DNA from: Clostridia bacterium
Lineage (GTDB): Bacteria > Bacillota > Clostridia > Oscillospirales > Acutalibacteraceae
Assembly (NCBI GenBank): GCA_017416345.1
Contig: JAFQCR010000007.1
Location: 1-64,000 of the forward strand
DNA length: 64,000 bases
Direction of reading: 5' to 3'
Below are positions 24,236-33,139 of this stretch, piece after piece. Both the position numbers and the translations under genes were made by a program. Positions within the stretch are counted from its first letter, which is position 1. Each line of letters starts with the position of its first letter. The notes under the pieces are model-generated. The model searched no databases and was not told where the DNA came from. It was given only the letters and a program-made list of their open reading frames with translations.

Positions 24236-24937
24236 ATGAAAAAGAAAATAGTTCTTATCAGCCTTGCAATAGCTCTTGTCGCAATTCTTGCGGTCGGCGG
24301 TTCGCTGGCCTACTTTATGGATACCGATGATGTGACCAACGTGTTCACCGTGGGAAGCGTTGATATTGAGCAGAACGAGGAGTTTGTTCAGGAGTCACAG
24401 CTTCTGCCTGTTGTCGGCACCGATCCTACCAAGGCTGATGATAATTACATACAGAAGAAGGTAACTGTTGAAAACAAAGGCAAAAACGGTGCCTATGTTC
24501 AGACCCTTGTTGCCGTTCCTGCCTGTCTTGACAACGCAGGTGTTCTGAAGCTTTGGGATACCAATGCCTCAGCCAACGGCTGGACCAAGCTTGACGGCGA
24601 TGCCAACGTAAACGGCGTTCAGCCCTTGCACACCGCTACCATTGACAATATGCTGTATAACGTTTATGTTTACAGATACAATACCGTTCTCACCGCAGGC
24701 TCCGAGACTGCCGCCTGCCTCGAGTATGTCTACATCGCACCCGAGACCGACCTCAATGTTTACGAGGATGCCAACGGTGTCAAGACTGCATACTTTGTTA
24801 TGAACGGCACCGAGATCACCGAGTTTGACGCAACCGGTAAGCTCAACATTTACGTTGCTACCCAGGGTGTTCAGGACCGTGGCTTCTCTGACGCAAATGA
24901 GGCTCTCGACACCGCATTCACGACCATTCCCTGGTAA
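24236..24937 (+). CDS. TasA/CalY-like secreted protein with SipW-type signal
   Basis: 233 aa. The N-terminus has the SipW-dependent signature: hydrophobic run ALVAILAVGGSLAYFMDTDD followed by VTNVFTVGSVDI. The mature domain is beta-rich, like the TasA jelly-roll (KKVTVENKGKNGAYVQTLVAVP, then YVATQGVQDRGFSDANEALDTAF at the end). TasA proteins form extracellular fibres in biofilm matrices. AAGGAGTAAGG precedes the ATG, 12 bp after the second peptidase. Confidence 0.82.
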   Translation: MKKKIVLISLAIALVAILAVGGSLAYFMDTDDVTNVFTVGSVDIEQNEEFVQESQLLPVVGTDPTKADDNYIQKKVTVENKGKNGAYVQTLVAVPACLDNAGVLKLWDTNASANGWTKLDGDANVNGVQPLHTATIDNMLYNVYVYRYNTVLTAGSETAACLEYVYIAPETDLNVYEDANGVKTAYFVMNGTEITEFDATGKLNIYVATQGVQDRGFSDANEALDTAFTTIPW

Positions 24938-25030
24938 AGTTGATTTTAGAATCGTAATTAGCGCGTGGTGACGAATTCGGGTAATTATGATTTTAGAATA
25001 TCATCACTTGAAGAAAGGAGGAAATTCACA

Positions 25031-26035
25031 ATGAAACTTACTAAGAAAAAAGTTCTTGTTGCTGCACTCTGTGTATGCTTGATTGCTATCCTCTCCATGG
25101 GATCTTTGGCTTGGTTCACTGCTTCCGATGAGATCACCAACAACTTCTATGTTGGTACCACCGAGGATGATGATTCCGGCAAGGACGTATTCGGTATTGA
25201 TGTTTGGGAAACCGATCCCGACACCGGAGCTAAAGACGATGACGGTCTCGAGTATGTCGAGATCCTCCCCGGCGATGTTCTCCATAAGGATCCTACCTTC
25301 ACCAACACCGGTGTACATCCCCAGTTTGTACGCGCAACCGTAACCGTTTCTGATGCTGACATTCTGATGGCAGCTATGGGCGATGACTATTCTGATGCCA
25401 ACGAGTTCTTCAAGGGTATCAACACCACTGATTGGACTTATGACGGCGTATCTTATGTCGACGGCGAGTTGAAGTATGTTTTCTATTACAACCATGTTCT
25501 GGCTGCAAAGGCTGACACTTCTGCTCTCTTCACCGACGTTGAGATCCCCCTCGAGCTCACTCTCGAGCAGGCTCAGGCTATGACCGGCGACGCTTTCACC
25601 GTACATATTGTCGGTGAGGCTATCCAGTCCGAGAACCTCGGCGTTAACACCGCTAAAGAGGCTTTCGCAAAGTATCAGCCCGAGGATCTTACCTACAACA
25701 ACGCCGATAAGGTGGTTCTTGAGAACAAGAACATCACCGGCGAGGCCATCGCAGAGCTCACCGAGCCCACCGAGTTCCAGCTCATTAACGCAACCGTTAA
25801 CGCCGATAAGGGTATCACCCTTACCGACAACGGTATGAACTCTACTATTGTTATTGCAGGCGGTACCTACAACATTGCCAACGGCCCTGTTGTTGAGATC
25901 GACCAGGCAAGCATGCCCGTTGTTGTTTATGTCTTCGGACCTCTTACCATCAACGGTACTGCTATCAACAGCGCAACTGATGCTGCACCCTTCTTTGGTG
26001 CTAACGTAACCGTTATCTGGATGGGTCAGTACTAA
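25031..26035 (+). CDS. Major TasA/CalY-like protein with extra C-terminal beta domain
   Basis: 334 aa from ATG 25031 (AAAGGAGG upstream). SipW-type signal AILSMGSLAWFTASDEITNNFYVG. A TasA-like domain follows, with ILPGDVLHKDPTFTNTGVHPQFVRATV and VHIVGEAIQSENLG. The last 115 residues add a repetitive beta domain (VVLENKNITGE, INATVNADKGITLTDNG, STIVIAGGTYNIANG), beta-helix-like. Codon choice is strikingly biased to GCT, ACC, AAC, ATC, CTC and GAG compared with neighbours, which suggests very high expression. It is probably the main structural subunit. Confidence 0.8.
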   Translation: MKLTKKKVLVAALCVCLIAILSMGSLAWFTASDEITNNFYVGTTEDDDSGKDVFGIDVWETDPDTGAKDDDGLEYVEILPGDVLHKDPTFTNTGVHPQFVRATVTVSDADILMAAMGDDYSDANEFFKGINTTDWTYDGVSYVDGELKYVFYYNHVLAAKADTSALFTDVEIPLELTLEQAQAMTGDAFTVHIVGEAIQSENLGVNTAKEAFAKYQPEDLTYNNADKVVLENKNITGEAIAELTEPTEFQLINATVNADKGITLTDNGMNSTIVIAGGTYNIANGPVVEIDQASMPVVVYVFGPLTINGTAINSATDAAPFFGANVTVIWMGQY

Positions 26036-26039
26036 TTGA

Positions 26040-26110
26040 AGATAAGACTTAAACGTCTTATGATCCCCCTACCTTGCCGAAGGGTGAGGTAGGCGGTGAT
26101 CGAAGAATAC
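26040..26110 (+). terminator. Tandem hairpins after the major TasA-like gene
   Basis: ATAAGAC pairs with GTCTTAT (about 26042-26061). A larger stem pairs GATCCCCCTACCT with AGGTAGGCGGTGATC (about 26061-26103). There is no T-tract, so these probably stabilise the upstream message or attenuate read-through. Confidence 0.5.
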
Positions 26111-26151
26111 AACCGTGAGCTTGTAAATGTTGGTAATTTCGTCGCATAAGG

Positions 26152-26180
26152 TTGCATTTTTCGATGGCCGATGGTATAAT
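26152..26180 (+). promoter_or_regulatory. Internal promoter in the surface-protein operon
   Basis: TTGCAT (26152-26157), 17-nt spacer, TATAAT (26175-26180). It lies after the hairpins and would drive the four downstream genes at a separate level. Confidence 0.6.
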
Positions 26181-26240
26181 ACTATCAAGTTCGGGAATAT
26201 AATGATTCCCAAAAAATATAATCAAAAGGAGGAACAACAG

Positions 26241-26816
26241 GTGAAAAGCAAATTCATGGCTAAATTAAAGCTTCGTTTGCTGCTTATTGCAATCGCTGCG
26301 ATCGTGGTCACGGTCTTTTCGCAGGGCACCCTGGCTTACTATACCACCGTGGGCAAGGCAACCAACGTTGTGACCTCCGGTAACATCAAGTTCGCCATCC
26401 ACGAAAAGACCGCCCAAGGCACCGATTTCCCCAAGGAGGGCGTATATATCGTCCCCGGCGATATCGTCAGCAAGCGTGTCACCGTTGAAAGCCTTTGCGA
26501 CCATCCCTTCTATCTGAGAGTCAAGCCGGTCTACGGCATCAACGGCTCTAATGAGCTTACCGCTGAGGAATGCTTCGGCCTTGATATTGACCGTCAAAAC
26601 TGGATAGAAAAGGACGGATGGTTCTATTATAAGGATATCGTCCGACCGGGTGAGACCACACCTGCCGTTTTCTCCGAGGTTGAGATAATCGGCGAAAAGG
26701 TGGACAACAGCTATATCGGAAAAACATTGACCCTTACCGTTTCGGCTCAGGCAGTACAGAGCGAGAACAATCCCGCTGATACTCCCCTTGAAGCCCTCGG
26801 TTGGCCGGAAGGTTGA
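26241..26816 (+). CDS. SipW-dependent TasA-like secreted protein
   Basis: 191 aa from GTG 26241, with AAAGGAGG (26225-26232) 8 nt upstream. Signal: LLIAIAAIVVTVFSQGTLAYYTTVGKATNVVTSGNIKF, a SipW-type cleavage context. Mature domain: beta-rich TasA/CalY type with VYIVPGDIVSKRVTVESLCDHPFYLRVKP and TVSAQAVQSENNPADTPLEALGWPEG. The C-terminal VQSENN..EAL phrase recurs in the major subunit, which supports common descent. Likely a minor fibre component. Confidence 0.8.
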   Translation: MKSKFMAKLKLRLLLIAIAAIVVTVFSQGTLAYYTTVGKATNVVTSGNIKFAIHEKTAQGTDFPKEGVYIVPGDIVSKRVTVESLCDHPFYLRVKPVYGINGSNELTAEECFGLDIDRQNWIEKDGWFYYKDIVRPGETTPAVFSEVEIIGEKVDNSYIGKTLTLTVSAQAVQSENNPADTPLEALGWPEG

Positions 26817-26826
26817 GGTGTAGCCG

Positions 26827-27519
26827 ATGAAACGTGTTTTAGCTTTTTTAACAGCCGTTTTGGTGCTGTTGCTTTCGGCAATGTCGGTTTCGGCGGCCGA
26901 CGGTAACGTCACCTATGACGGAAAGGCGCAGGAGTTCATTTTTGAACCCGGAAGCGACTATTCTCCTACCGACCTTTTCCCGAATTTTAAGGGAGTTATG
27001 CCGGGAGACAGTATAACTCAGAAGATCTCGGTCAAAAATGATGTTGAGAAGGACGTAAAGGTCAAGATCTATATGCGCTCTCTCGGTGCACATGAGGATT
27101 CGGTCGAGTTTCTTTCTCAGCTTAAGATGACGGTCACACTTTTGACCGATACCAACCTTTTTGACGCTATGGCTCACGAGACCGCACAGCTTACCGAATG
27201 GACCTACCTCGGAATGCTGTATTCGGGCGGTGAAGCCGAGCTTGAGGTCAAGCTGGATGTTCCCGTAACGGTCGGAAACGAATATCAGGAGCAGGTTGGA
27301 TATCTTGATTGGGAGTTCAGGATCGAGGAGTTCCCCCGTGAGCCCGATGATCCCGCACCGCCTACCGGCGATACCTCGTATATCAGCGTATGGATCGCTT
27401 CGGGTATCGGAGCGGTTGCAGCAGTTATGATAATTATTTTCATCATTGTCGCCTTCAAGCGTAAAAAGGAAGATGACAACGGTGAAAAAACGCACAATGG
27501 ACAGAGTGATAATGAATAG
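26827..27519 (+). CDS. Secreted protein with C-terminal cell-surface anchor
   Basis: 230 aa. A standard signal peptide (VLAFLTAVLVLLLSAMSVSAADG), not SipW-type. The middle is a beta domain with VMPGDSITQKISVKN. The C-terminus has PAPPTGDTS, a membrane helix (about 190-212) and KRKKEDD, the layout of a sortase signal resembling the (S/P)PxTG motif of clostridial sortase B substrates. It could attach the TasA-like proteins to the cell surface, as TapA does in Bacillus. No sortase gene is in the window. Confidence 0.7.
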   Translation: MKRVLAFLTAVLVLLLSAMSVSAADGNVTYDGKAQEFIFEPGSDYSPTDLFPNFKGVMPGDSITQKISVKNDVEKDVKVKIYMRSLGAHEDSVEFLSQLKMTVTLLTDTNLFDAMAHETAQLTEWTYLGMLYSGGEAELEVKLDVPVTVGNEYQEQVGYLDWEFRIEEFPREPDDPAPPTGDTSYISVWIASGIGAVAAVMIIIFIIVAFKRKKEDDNGEKTHNGQSDNE

Positions 27520-28150
27520 AAAAAGATTCACCAGGATCGCATTGGCGTTCAGTGTTTTCCTCTTTATTTTGTGGAGCACGCTGGGCACCGGTACGACTCT
27601 TGCATGGTTTACCGATACGACGGCTACGCAGAAAAACACCTTTATTATAGGTGAGCTTGATCTGGTCGTATCCCATAAGACGCCTGACGGATATACCGTC
27701 GTTACCGAGCAGACCAAGCTCTTTGACGATGAGGCTTTGTATGAGCCGGGTTACGTTCAGGTGGTATATCTCAAGATCGAAAACGAGGGTACCGTGGATT
27801 TCGATTACGTAATGTCGGTCGATGTTACGAAGTCTATCCCCGCCATTAACGTCTTCGGTGATGAGATACACCTTGAAAAGCATCTCAAGTTCGGAGCCGT
27901 TATCGGAACCGAGCAGGAGATACTTGATCTCACGGTCGACCGTGAGACCGCAAAGCAGGTCGCAACACGTGATCTGGGCGCATTTATATCGGATGTGCAT
28001 AATCTTGAGATAGGTGCGGACGACTATGCCGCATTGATGATCTATATGCCCGAGGGTGTAAACAACGTGGCCAACTACCGTGACGATGCTCCGCCGATGG
28101 TCGAGCTGGGAATTACGGTCAAGGCATCCCAGGAGGGTACGCTTTCCTAA
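27512..28150 (+). CDS. SipW-dependent TasA-like protein
   Basis: 212 aa from ATG 27512, overlapping the preceding stop by 8 nt, so probably translationally coupled; ATG 27497 is an alternative. Signal: SVFLFILWSTLGTGTTLAWFTDTTATQKNTFIIGELDLVV, with the SipW-type AWFTDT start and N-F-I-x-G follow-on. The mature beta domain includes YEPGYVQVVYLKIENEGTVDFDYVMSV and LEIGADDYAALMIYMPEG. Same family as its neighbours. Confidence 0.8.
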   Translation: MNRKRFTRIALAFSVFLFILWSTLGTGTTLAWFTDTTATQKNTFIIGELDLVVSHKTPDGYTVVTEQTKLFDDEALYEPGYVQVVYLKIENEGTVDFDYVMSVDVTKSIPAINVFGDEIHLEKHLKFGAVIGTEQEILDLTVDRETAKQVATRDLGAFISDVHNLEIGADDYAALMIYMPEGVNNVANYRDDAPPMVELGITVKASQEGTLS

Positions 28151-28184
28151 AATCTGCTGAAAATTTATGAAAGGAGGAAACGGT

Positions 28185-28967
28185 GTGAAAAACTTTTTGG
28201 CCAACTATATCATAATTCCAAAATACGGAACGGTTCGTGAAAAAGTATTTATGACACGTATTGCATTGGGACTTACTGCCATCATTTTCTGTATGGCGGC
28301 GCTGACCTATTCTGCATATGCATATTTTTCGCACGGCGTTTCTTCCAATAAGACCACGATTGCGGCGGCCAACTATACTCTTGAATATACCGTTATGGCA
28401 GGCGATGTACGTCCTCAAGGCGGTGTGGCTACGGCCGAAACGGTGACCGAGATCGCTCCGAGCGACCTTGACGGCACTTATAAGCTGCAGCCCGGTGTTT
28501 ACACCGTTAAGATGACCAAGCCTTTGACCTCGCAGGCCAGCACGGGATTTTGCCGTATTGAGGTCTGTGACGCAAAGGGCAATACCGCTACTCACTATAC
28601 GCAGCAGATAGGTAAGGTCTCACCCGAGGAGATACAGACTACCCGTTACATCCTTATCGAGGTGAAAAATGCCGATGCTTTTCTGAAGCTGACGGCGTCG
28701 TGGGGCACCTGCGCCAGAACCGATATGATACTCACAAACGGCGAGCTTGAATTTACGGCCGACGGGAACAACTCTGCCGAGCCGGATCCCGAGGTTCCCG
28801 ACGAAAGCACCGACCCCGATACCGACACCAACATCGACCCCGATGCGTCGAACGGCGAAAATGCCGAGGGCGAAAACGATGCCGAGGGTGACGGGAACGG
28901 AGAAACCGATACGGGCGAGCAAGGCTCGTCCGAGGAGCCCGAGACCAATGAAGGTGAACCGACCTAA
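28185..28967 (+). CDS. SipW-type secreted protein with acidic C-terminal tail
   Basis: 260 aa from GTG 28185 (AAAGGAGG upstream). Signal segment TRIALGLTAIIFCMAALTYSAYAYFSHGVSSNKTTIAAANYTL resembles a SipW substrate. A beta domain of about 130 residues follows. The last 60 residues are a low-complexity Asp/Glu/Gly/Asn/Pro tail with repeats such as DPDTDTNIDPDA and ENAEGEND, which may bind calcium or act as an extended spacer. Last gene of the operon, with a terminator after it. Confidence 0.72.
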   Translation: MKNFLANYIIIPKYGTVREKVFMTRIALGLTAIIFCMAALTYSAYAYFSHGVSSNKTTIAAANYTLEYTVMAGDVRPQGGVATAETVTEIAPSDLDGTYKLQPGVYTVKMTKPLTSQASTGFCRIEVCDAKGNTATHYTQQIGKVSPEEIQTTRYILIEVKNADAFLKLTASWGTCARTDMILTNGELEFTADGNNSAEPDPEVPDESTDPDTDTNIDPDASNGENAEGENDAEGDGNGETDTGEQGSSEEPETNEGEPT

Positions 28968-29009
28968 AGGGACGGAACTGAAGAGTTGAATGAAGTGACA
29001 GAATAACAA

Positions 29010-29052
29010 AAAGCCTTGTGCGTAACCATCAATGCACAAGGCTTTATTATTT
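29010..29052 (+). terminator. Terminator of SipW/TasA-like operon
   Basis: AAAGCCTTGTGC (29010-29021) pairs perfectly with GCACAAGGCTTT (29034-29045), then ATTATTT. Confidence 0.82.
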
Positions 29053-29079
29053 GACAAATTGCAATGGGTCTGGTATACT
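29051..29079 (+). promoter_or_regulatory. Extended -10 promoter
   Basis: TTGACA (29051-29056), 17-nt spacer, TGG then TATACT (29074-29079). Confidence 0.78.
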
Positions 29080-29110
29080 TGATTGACATTAACGAAAAGA
29101 GGTGGACGGG

Positions 29111-29602
29111 TTGAAAAGGGTCATCGTCATCGGCTGTCCCGGCTCGGGGAAAAGCACCTTCGCAAGGGCTTTGCAGGCCAAAACGGGTCTGCCGCTTCAT
29201 TATCTTGATATGATGTTTTGGAATGCCGATAAAACAACGGTCAGCCGTGAGGAGTTTGACAAAAGGCTGGATGCGGTATTGGCGACCGAGCGTTGGTTGA
29301 TCGACGGCAACTACAGCCGTACACTCGAAAAAAGGCTCTCGGCCTGCGATACGGTATATTTTCTTGATCTTTCGACCGAGGAATGCCTTTTGGGTGTAAA
29401 GCAACGGCAGGGGAAGCCCCGACCCGATATGCCGTGGGTCGAAAACGGCGAGGATGCCGAATTTCTTAAGTTTATTAAGGATTTTGCAACCTGTTCACGT
29501 CCGAAAATACTGTCGCTTCTGGAAAAATACAGCGATAAACGGAGTGTTGTTTTTCACTCGCACGAGGAAATTGACAAATATCTGTCTGACTTTGACGAAT
29601 AA
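29111..29602 (+). CDS. P-loop kinase-like protein (adenylate kinase/FlaR topology-modulation type)
   Basis: 163 aa from TTG 29111 (AAGAGGTGG upstream). Walker A is at the N-terminus: VIGCPGSGKSTFARAL. Then PLHYLDMMFWNAD, RWLIDGNYSRTLEKRLSACDTVYFLDLS and KQRQGKPRPDMP match the small P-loop proteins annotated as topology modulation or adenylate-kinase-like. The phosphoryl acceptor is unknown. Own promoter; next gene starts 60 bp downstream. Confidence 0.8.
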   Translation: MKRVIVIGCPGSGKSTFARALQAKTGLPLHYLDMMFWNADKTTVSREEFDKRLDAVLATERWLIDGNYSRTLEKRLSACDTVYFLDLSTEECLLGVKQRQGKPRPDMPWVENGEDAEFLKFIKDFATCSRPKILSLLEKYSDKRSVVFHSHEEIDKYLSDFDE

Positions 29603-29662
29603 CCGTTGACTTGATGGCAATAAAAGGGTATAATCTTGGTTGAAAAAGAAATGAGGGTGTTT

Positions 29663-31090
29663 ATGGATTTTTTAAACAAAATAGTAGGATACATAAACGA
29701 TGCGCTTTACAGTTATATTCTTATAATCATACTTGTACTCGGCGGCTTGTATTTTACGTTGCGAACAAAACTTGTGCAGTTCAGAAAGCTTGGCGAGCAG
29801 GTAAGATCGGTCAGCGAAAAGTCGGAGGGTAAGGGTGTTTCTTCCTTCCAGGCTTTGATGGTCTCAACCGCCTCCCGTGTCGGAACGGGTAATATTATAG
29901 GAGTTTCAACGGCGTTGATTCTCGGTGGCTTCGGCTCGGTCTTCTGGATGTGGGTCATTGCACTGATCGGTGCGGCGTCAGCTTTTATTGAAAGCACGCT
30001 GGCACAGATATTCAAAAAAAGAGGAGCCGAGGGCAGTTTCGGCGGCCCTGCATATTATATAGAAGCGGCCTTCAAAAAGCGCTGGCTTGGTGTAGTGTTT
30101 GCCGTGCTTTTGATGCTGACCTATGGTGTCGGCTTCAATATGCTGGCATCCTTCAACCTGCAGGATACCTTCTCGGGATTTGAGTTTTATAAAGAAAATG
30201 AGAATATTGCTCCCTGGATGATCGGTGGCATTATTGCCGTGCTGGTGGCCTATTGCCTTATCGGCGGCGGCAAGCGCATTGCTTCGGTTACAGGTGTTTT
30301 GGTTCCTATAATGGGTGTTGCATATATTATAGTAGCGGTCGTGATCGTTGCCATCAATTATAAGGCTATGCCGTCGGTGTTCAAGACTGTTTTCTCGGAA
30401 GCCTTTGATTTTGAGGCGATCTTCGGCGGTTTCGCCGGTTCGTGCGTTATGTACGGTATAAAAAGAGGCCTGTTTTCCAACGAGGCAGGTGTCGGCTCGG
30501 CACCCAACGCCTCGGCTGCGGCCAACGTCAAGCACCCCGTAAAGCAGGGTCTTGTGCAGGTGCTGTCGGTATTCATCGATACCATACTTATCTGCTCTGC
30601 AACAGCATTTATGTGTATGAGCTCGGGACTGGATGCCTCTTCCTTTGTGAATGCAAACGGTGATGCTTTGGCGGCAACCTATGTTCAGGAATCGCTGAAA
30701 GCAACCCTGGGTGATTTCGGCCCGATATTCATCACCGTTGCAATGGTCTTGTTTGCGTTCACCACACTGCTCGGCAATCTTTTCTACGTTGACAAGTGCT
30801 GGACGTATCTTTTCAAGCGTGAGCCGAGCAAGCGGTTTATGCTTATATACCGCATCGTGGCATCTCTGCTGATCTTTGTCGGCGCAGGACTTTCGGCAGG
30901 CTTGCTCTGGAACGTGGCCGATGTGCTTATGGGACTTATGGCGGTCATCAACGTACCGGTCATTATCATACTTGGAAAATATGCCATCCGTGCGCTAAAG
31001 GATTATGAAAGACAGCGCAAAGAGGGCAAAAAACCTACGTTTAAGGCCAAGGATATCGACCTGCCGTTTGAAACCGATTATTGGAATTGA
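29663..31090 (+). CDS. Sodium:alanine symporter (AGCS family)
   Basis: 475 aa from ATG 29663 (GAGGG upstream). About 10-11 membrane helices. AGCS signatures are present: LRTKLVQFR, SSFQALMVSTASRVGTGNIIGVSTAL (N-terminal family block), GGPAYYIE and GLFSNEAGVGSAPNASAAANVKHPVKQGLVQ. It imports alanine or glycine with Na+. It is followed 18 bp on by the cysteine synthase gene. Confidence 0.93.
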   Translation: MDFLNKIVGYINDALYSYILIIILVLGGLYFTLRTKLVQFRKLGEQVRSVSEKSEGKGVSSFQALMVSTASRVGTGNIIGVSTALILGGFGSVFWMWVIALIGAASAFIESTLAQIFKKRGAEGSFGGPAYYIEAAFKKRWLGVVFAVLLMLTYGVGFNMLASFNLQDTFSGFEFYKENENIAPWMIGGIIAVLVAYCLIGGGKRIASVTGVLVPIMGVAYIIVAVVIVAINYKAMPSVFKTVFSEAFDFEAIFGGFAGSCVMYGIKRGLFSNEAGVGSAPNASAAANVKHPVKQGLVQVLSVFIDTILICSATAFMCMSSGLDASSFVNANGDALAATYVQESLKATLGDFGPIFITVAMVLFAFTTLLGNLFYVDKCWTYLFKREPSKRFMLIYRIVASLLIFVGAGLSAGLLWNVADVLMGLMAVINVPVIIILGKYAIRALKDYERQRKEGKKPTFKAKDIDLPFETDYWN

Positions 31091-31108
31091 TTTTTAGGAG
31101 CATTTTTT

Positions 31109-32035
31109 ATGATCTGCAACAACATACTTGAGGCAATGGGCAATACGCCCATCATCCGCCTTTCGCATATAGGCGACCCCGACGGTGCCGAGATACTTGT
31201 AAAGTTTGAGGGGCTAAACGTCGGCGGCTCTATCAAGACCCGAACCGCATACAATATGATACTTGATGCCGAGCAAAAGGGCATCATCAATAAGGATACC
31301 GTGATCGTTGAGCCTACAAGCGGAAACCAGGGCATCGGCCTTGCCTTGGTCGGTGCGGTAAGGGGCTATAAAACTAAAATAATTATGCCCGACTCGGTCA
31401 GCGAGGAACGCAGAAAGCTGGTCAATCACTACGGTGCCGAGGTCATTCTGGTACACGATGCAGGCAATATCGGTGAGTGTATCGACGAGTGCGTCAAGAC
31501 GGCCTTGAGAATGCAGGCCGAGGATAAAAACGTGTTTGTTCCCCAGCAGTTTGAAAACCCTGCCAACCCGCAGATCCAGCGTGATCAGACCGCAATGGAG
31601 ATCATAGAGGCGGTCGGCAAGCCTATCCACGGCTTTTGCTCGGGTATCGGTACAGGCGGCACCATCACGGGTATAGGTGAGGTCTTGAAGGCTCACAACC
31701 CCGATATGGAGATTTGGGCGGTCGAGCCCGAAAATGCCGCAATGCTTTCGGGCGGTTCGATAGGCACGCATATCCAGATGGGTATCGGTGACGGCGTTAT
31801 CCCGAAGATCTTGAACCAGGAGATCTACAGCGATATCTGCATCATCAAGGATGACGAGGCCATCACCACAGCCAAGGAGCTTGCCTCGAAAGAGGGCATT
31901 ATGTGCGGAATTTCGAGCGGAACCAACGTTGCCGCCGCAATCAAGCTTGCCAAAAAGCTCGGCAAAGGTAAAACGGTCGTAACCGTCCTGCCCGACACCG
32001 CCGAAAGATATTTCTCCACACCGTTGTTTGAATAA
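31109..32035 (+). CDS. cysK: Cysteine synthase family PLP enzyme
   Basis: 308 aa. O-acetylserine sulfhydrylase fold with NVGGSIKTRTA (PLP Lys in SIK, about residue 42; the usual form is SxKDR), EPTSGNQGIGLA (substrate loop; TSGNTG is usual) and GIGTGGTITGIGE (phosphate cup). It makes cysteine from O-acetylserine and sulfide. The KTR and NQG variants recur in clostridial members and could mean a related beta-replacement activity. Probably co-transcribed with the alanine symporter. Confidence 0.85.
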   Translation: MICNNILEAMGNTPIIRLSHIGDPDGAEILVKFEGLNVGGSIKTRTAYNMILDAEQKGIINKDTVIVEPTSGNQGIGLALVGAVRGYKTKIIMPDSVSEERRKLVNHYGAEVILVHDAGNIGECIDECVKTALRMQAEDKNVFVPQQFENPANPQIQRDQTAMEIIEAVGKPIHGFCSGIGTGGTITGIGEVLKAHNPDMEIWAVEPENAAMLSGGSIGTHIQMGIGDGVIPKILNQEIYSDICIIKDDEAITTAKELASKEGIMCGISSGTNVAAAIKLAKKLGKGKTVVTVLPDTAERYFSTPLFE

Positions 32036-32049
32036 AATTATTACCATTA

Positions 32050-32082
32050 AAAAGCCACCGACGGCCGTCGGTGGCTTTTTGC
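32050..32082. terminator. Bidirectional terminator
   Basis: AAAAAGCCACCGAC pairs with GTCGGTGGCTTTTT around GGCC. It serves the convergent genes ending at 32035 and 32106. Confidence 0.88.
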
Positions 32083-32105
32083 CTTCTCCGCCGGGGAAGG
32101 CTAAA

Positions 32106-33107
32106 TTATTCCGAAAATATTTCATTTCGCTTGTCATCTTTGCGGTAGATATATTCGTCACCGCCGCACCCGCTCAACACTATTTCATCATCACTGTATC
32201 TTTTCACGGTGAAAATATTGCTTTGCTTATCGTTTTGGCAGGCTGACAGGTCACATTTGTCGGTCGGAACCAAGGCCGATCTCGGGACGAAGGAAAAATC
32301 GCAACCAAAACCGCAAAACGGTTCGGTGTTGTCCTTATAATGCCTTATTCTGAAATACTGCCCTGCACAGTAAAGCCCTAAATCGAACACTCGGTTGAAG
32401 GATGCACCGCAGTATATGTTTTCACCGTTTTGGTCAATAGAAAAAATATACTCGGTGCTTTGTGTGCAAAGCGAAAAGGAGAACCTTTCCACCGTGTCGG
32501 TCAGCTTGGCACACATACGCCACGACTGCAGTGCCTTTAAAATACCGACCTCGCTGACCTTGGGCAAGCCGCCGTTGTTTCGGCTTATTTGAAAGCTCTC
32601 ACGGCGTGTGGCGGTTGGGCTGTGAACGAATTTGGTTCCAAGCAGCTTTGAGGTGTTTTCATCGTTATGACATAGCGTGTTTTCGGCTGTGAGATAGGCA
32701 TATTTTGTTTTGTTTTCATCGTTGTCACGCTCACATACAGCTCGCAACAGCTTTTTGTTTCGGTATCCGATGTAAAGCTTAACCCCAAAAACCGATTTAT
32801 CGGCATTGCAAAAATAAACAAGTGCGTATTTTTCGGTCTCAACCGTTTCGGTAAGCTCTGACCGCATTATCTGACAGTTGAAATCATCGTTTTCAATATC
32901 AAATGATGTTATTCCATCCACCAAAAGATAATCGGTTGTGACCGAAAACAACCTAGCCATCATCACGATCTTGGAAAGCTCAGGCAGGGTCTGGTCAAGC
33001 TCCCATTTTGACACGGTCTGCCGTGATACGCCAAGCCTTTCGCCAAATTCCTCCTGCGACAGCGCAAGTGTCAGCCGCAACCGCTGTATTCTTTGTCCTA
33101 CCGTCAT
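32106..33107 (-). CDS. XRE-family transcriptional regulator with large C-terminal domain
   Basis: 333 aa from ATG 33107 (GGAGGCGG upstream). Residues 3-60 are a Cro/C1-type HTH (LRLTLALSQEEFGERLGVSRQTVSKWELDQTLPE). The remaining 260 residues are an unrecognised, beta-rich domain with many Cys and charged residues, possibly ligand-sensing. It is divergent from the enoate reductase/AcnX operon across 33108-33324, which holds two palindromes. Likely regulator of that operon. Confidence 0.82.
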   Translation of the reverse strand: MTVGQRIQRLRLTLALSQEEFGERLGVSRQTVSKWELDQTLPELSKIVMMARLFSVTTDYLLVDGITSFDIENDDFNCQIMRSELTETVETEKYALVYFCNADKSVFGVKLYIGYRNKKLLRAVCERDNDENKTKYAYLTAENTLCHNDENTSKLLGTKFVHSPTATRRESFQISRNNGGLPKVSEVGILKALQSWRMCAKLTDTVERFSFSLCTQSTEYIFSIDQNGENIYCGASFNRVFDLGLYCAGQYFRIRHYKDNTEPFCGFGCDFSFVPRSALVPTDKCDLSACQNDKQSNIFTVKRYSDDEIVLSGCGGDEYIYRKDDKRNEIFSE

Positions 33108-33139
33108 TTTGACCGCCTCCTTTTTCCGATTACAGTATA

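Noticed and set aside
26848..28204. Long antisense frames (289 and 249 aa) opposite the TasA-like genes
   Set aside because: Basic, low-complexity translations without a start signal; the plus strand has signal peptides, SD sites and operon spacing.
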